This document shows positions 13,095 to 13,505 of a stretch of 13,505 bases of DNA, in pieces (position 1 is the first letter of the stretch; each line of letters begins with the position of its first letter). Made by a program: the position numbers and the translations under genes. The DNA is from Halovivax sp. (GTDB lineage: Archaea > Halobacteriota > Halobacteria > Halobacteriales > Natrialbaceae). Location: the NCBI GenBank assembly GCA_007119345.1, contig SKPV01000051.1, positions 1 to 13,505 on the forward strand, in the 5' to 3' direction. The notes beneath the pieces are model-generated. The model made no database searches and was not told the DNA's origin. It saw only the letters and a list, made by a program, of their open reading frames with translations.

Positions 13095-13307
13095 TCAGAG
13101 CCAGTCGTCGCCGCCCGATTCCTCCCCCTCCTCGTAGGTCTCGAGGGCCGCGGCGAGATTGCGAAGCGCGTCGGGCTTGTCGTGGGCCTGGCTGGAGATG
13201 CCGGTCGCCTCGTCCTCGGCGATCCAGAGGCCGTCCTCGACGGTGACGGTGATCGTGGCGACCCCGCCCTCGGCGTCGTCGCCGTCGTCGGATGCGTCGG
13301 TCGTCAT
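13095..13307 (-). CDS. Small HicB-like protein
   Basis: This 70-residue acidic protein begins at ATG 13307. Residues 17-40 form a beta-hairpin pattern (A-T-I-T-V-T-V-E-D-G-L-W-I-A-E-D-E) ending in T-G-I-S-S-Q, followed by a helix (K-P-D-A-L-R-N-L-A-A-A-L-E-T-Y-E-E, about 44-60). That arrangement is the HicB partial-RNase-H-like fold found in type II antitoxins and in solitary HicB-like proteins. No HicA-like toxin gene is visible on either side within the window, and no DNA-binding extension is present. It lies 95 nt upstream of the disulfide oxidoreductase on the same strand, which has its own promoter. A role as an antitoxin is uncertain. ATG is preferred over an in-frame start at 13334 because the extra residues are Pro-rich and unlike the family. 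Confidence 0.75.
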   Translation of the reverse strand: MTTDASDDGDDAEGGVATITVTVEDGLWIAEDEATGISSQAHDKPDALRNLAAALETYEEGEESGGDDWL

Positions 13308-13505
13308 GGGTACGGGTACCGGCGGTCGGGCCAAAGGCCTGCCGCTCGCGAGTCGCGCCGCTCGTTCGCTCCGTTCACGTTTTCGGACGCTCGAAATTCG
13401 AACCGCTCGCCGTACCGAGGTGACTCGCTGCGCTCGATCCTCGCGGCCCGCGGGTCACTTCGTTCCCCGCTCGCCGTACCGAGGATCTCGCTGCGCTCGA
13501 TCCTC
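13308..13505. repeat. Non-coding right edge with a 64-nt-period repeat
   Basis: A 40-nt unit at 13403-13442 recurs at 13467-13505, with the first 18 nt identical (CCGCTCGCCGTACCGAGG) and then a short mismatch and one-base gap followed by CTCGCTGCGCTCGATCCTC in both. Copy 2 runs to the window edge and contains a perfect 7-bp inverted repeat, GAGGATC (13481-13487) with GATCCTC (13499-13505). No ORF of substance is seen here. Confidence 0.75.

Noticed and set aside
11098..13137. 679-codon open frame on the plus strand
   Set aside because: It is the antisense shadow of the HIT and disulfide oxidoreductase genes, which carry clear family motifs on the minus strand.
13390..13412. TTCGAA-containing stretch resembling a tRNA T-loop on the minus strand
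   Set aside because: The flanking five-base stem does not pair and no other cloverleaf arms are present.

Overview
The window is chromosomal DNA from a haloarchaeon (class Halobacteria). The evidence is very GC-rich sequence, acidic proteins, archaeal-type ribosomal proteins L39e and L31e, aIF6, archaeal prefoldin alpha and FtsY, a likely coenzyme F420 protein, and AT-rich boxes about 25-30 nt upstream of starts, as expected for leaderless haloarchaeal transcripts. I cannot name the genus. No rRNA, tRNA, CRISPR array, insertion sequence or origin was seen.

Layout, left to right. (1) 1-698, plus: the 3' part of a probable secreted HExxH metallopeptidase, followed by an out-of-frame near-copy of its own last codons. 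(2) 917-4044, plus: a translation and protein-targeting cluster, rpl39e - rpl31e - eif6 - [27-codon ORF] - pfdA - ftsY. It is tightly packed, with overlapping or near-abutting genes, except for a gap after eif6 where many haloarchaea carry ribosomal protein LX. (3) 4093-5373, minus: a DUF389 membrane protein, convergent with ftsY. It is divergent from (4) 5516-6376, plus: an NmrA/HSCARG-like NAD(P)-binding protein. (5) 6377-6767: a long gap holding two tiny overlapping ORFs. (6) 6768-10245, plus: a two-gene operon of a siroheme/[4Fe-4S] nitrite/sulfite reductase and an FrhB-like F420H2-oxidising iron-sulfur flavoprotein, overlapping by 11 nt. (7) 10348-13307, minus: a HicB-like small protein, a pyridine nucleotide-disulfide oxidoreductase, a HIT-family protein and a four-helix membrane protein. 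Most of these appear to have their own promoter. (8) 13308-13505: non-coding sequence with a 64-nt-period repeat that runs off the right edge.

The most interesting unit is (6). The reductase has all four cluster/siroheme cysteines and a Lys-x-Lys anion-binding pair typical of sulfite rather than nitrite reductases. Its partner carries two ferredoxin clusters and an FrhB-type domain. Together they resemble a split, assimilatory-type counterpart of the methanogen F420-dependent sulfite reductase (Fsr), in which an F420H2 dehydrogenase module is fused to a dissimilatory-type sulfite reductase. The working hypothesis is F420H2 -> flavin -> Fe-S -> siroheme electron flow to sulfite (or nitrite). 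Short hairpin-forming stretches also appear to have been inserted in frame into the reductase gene.
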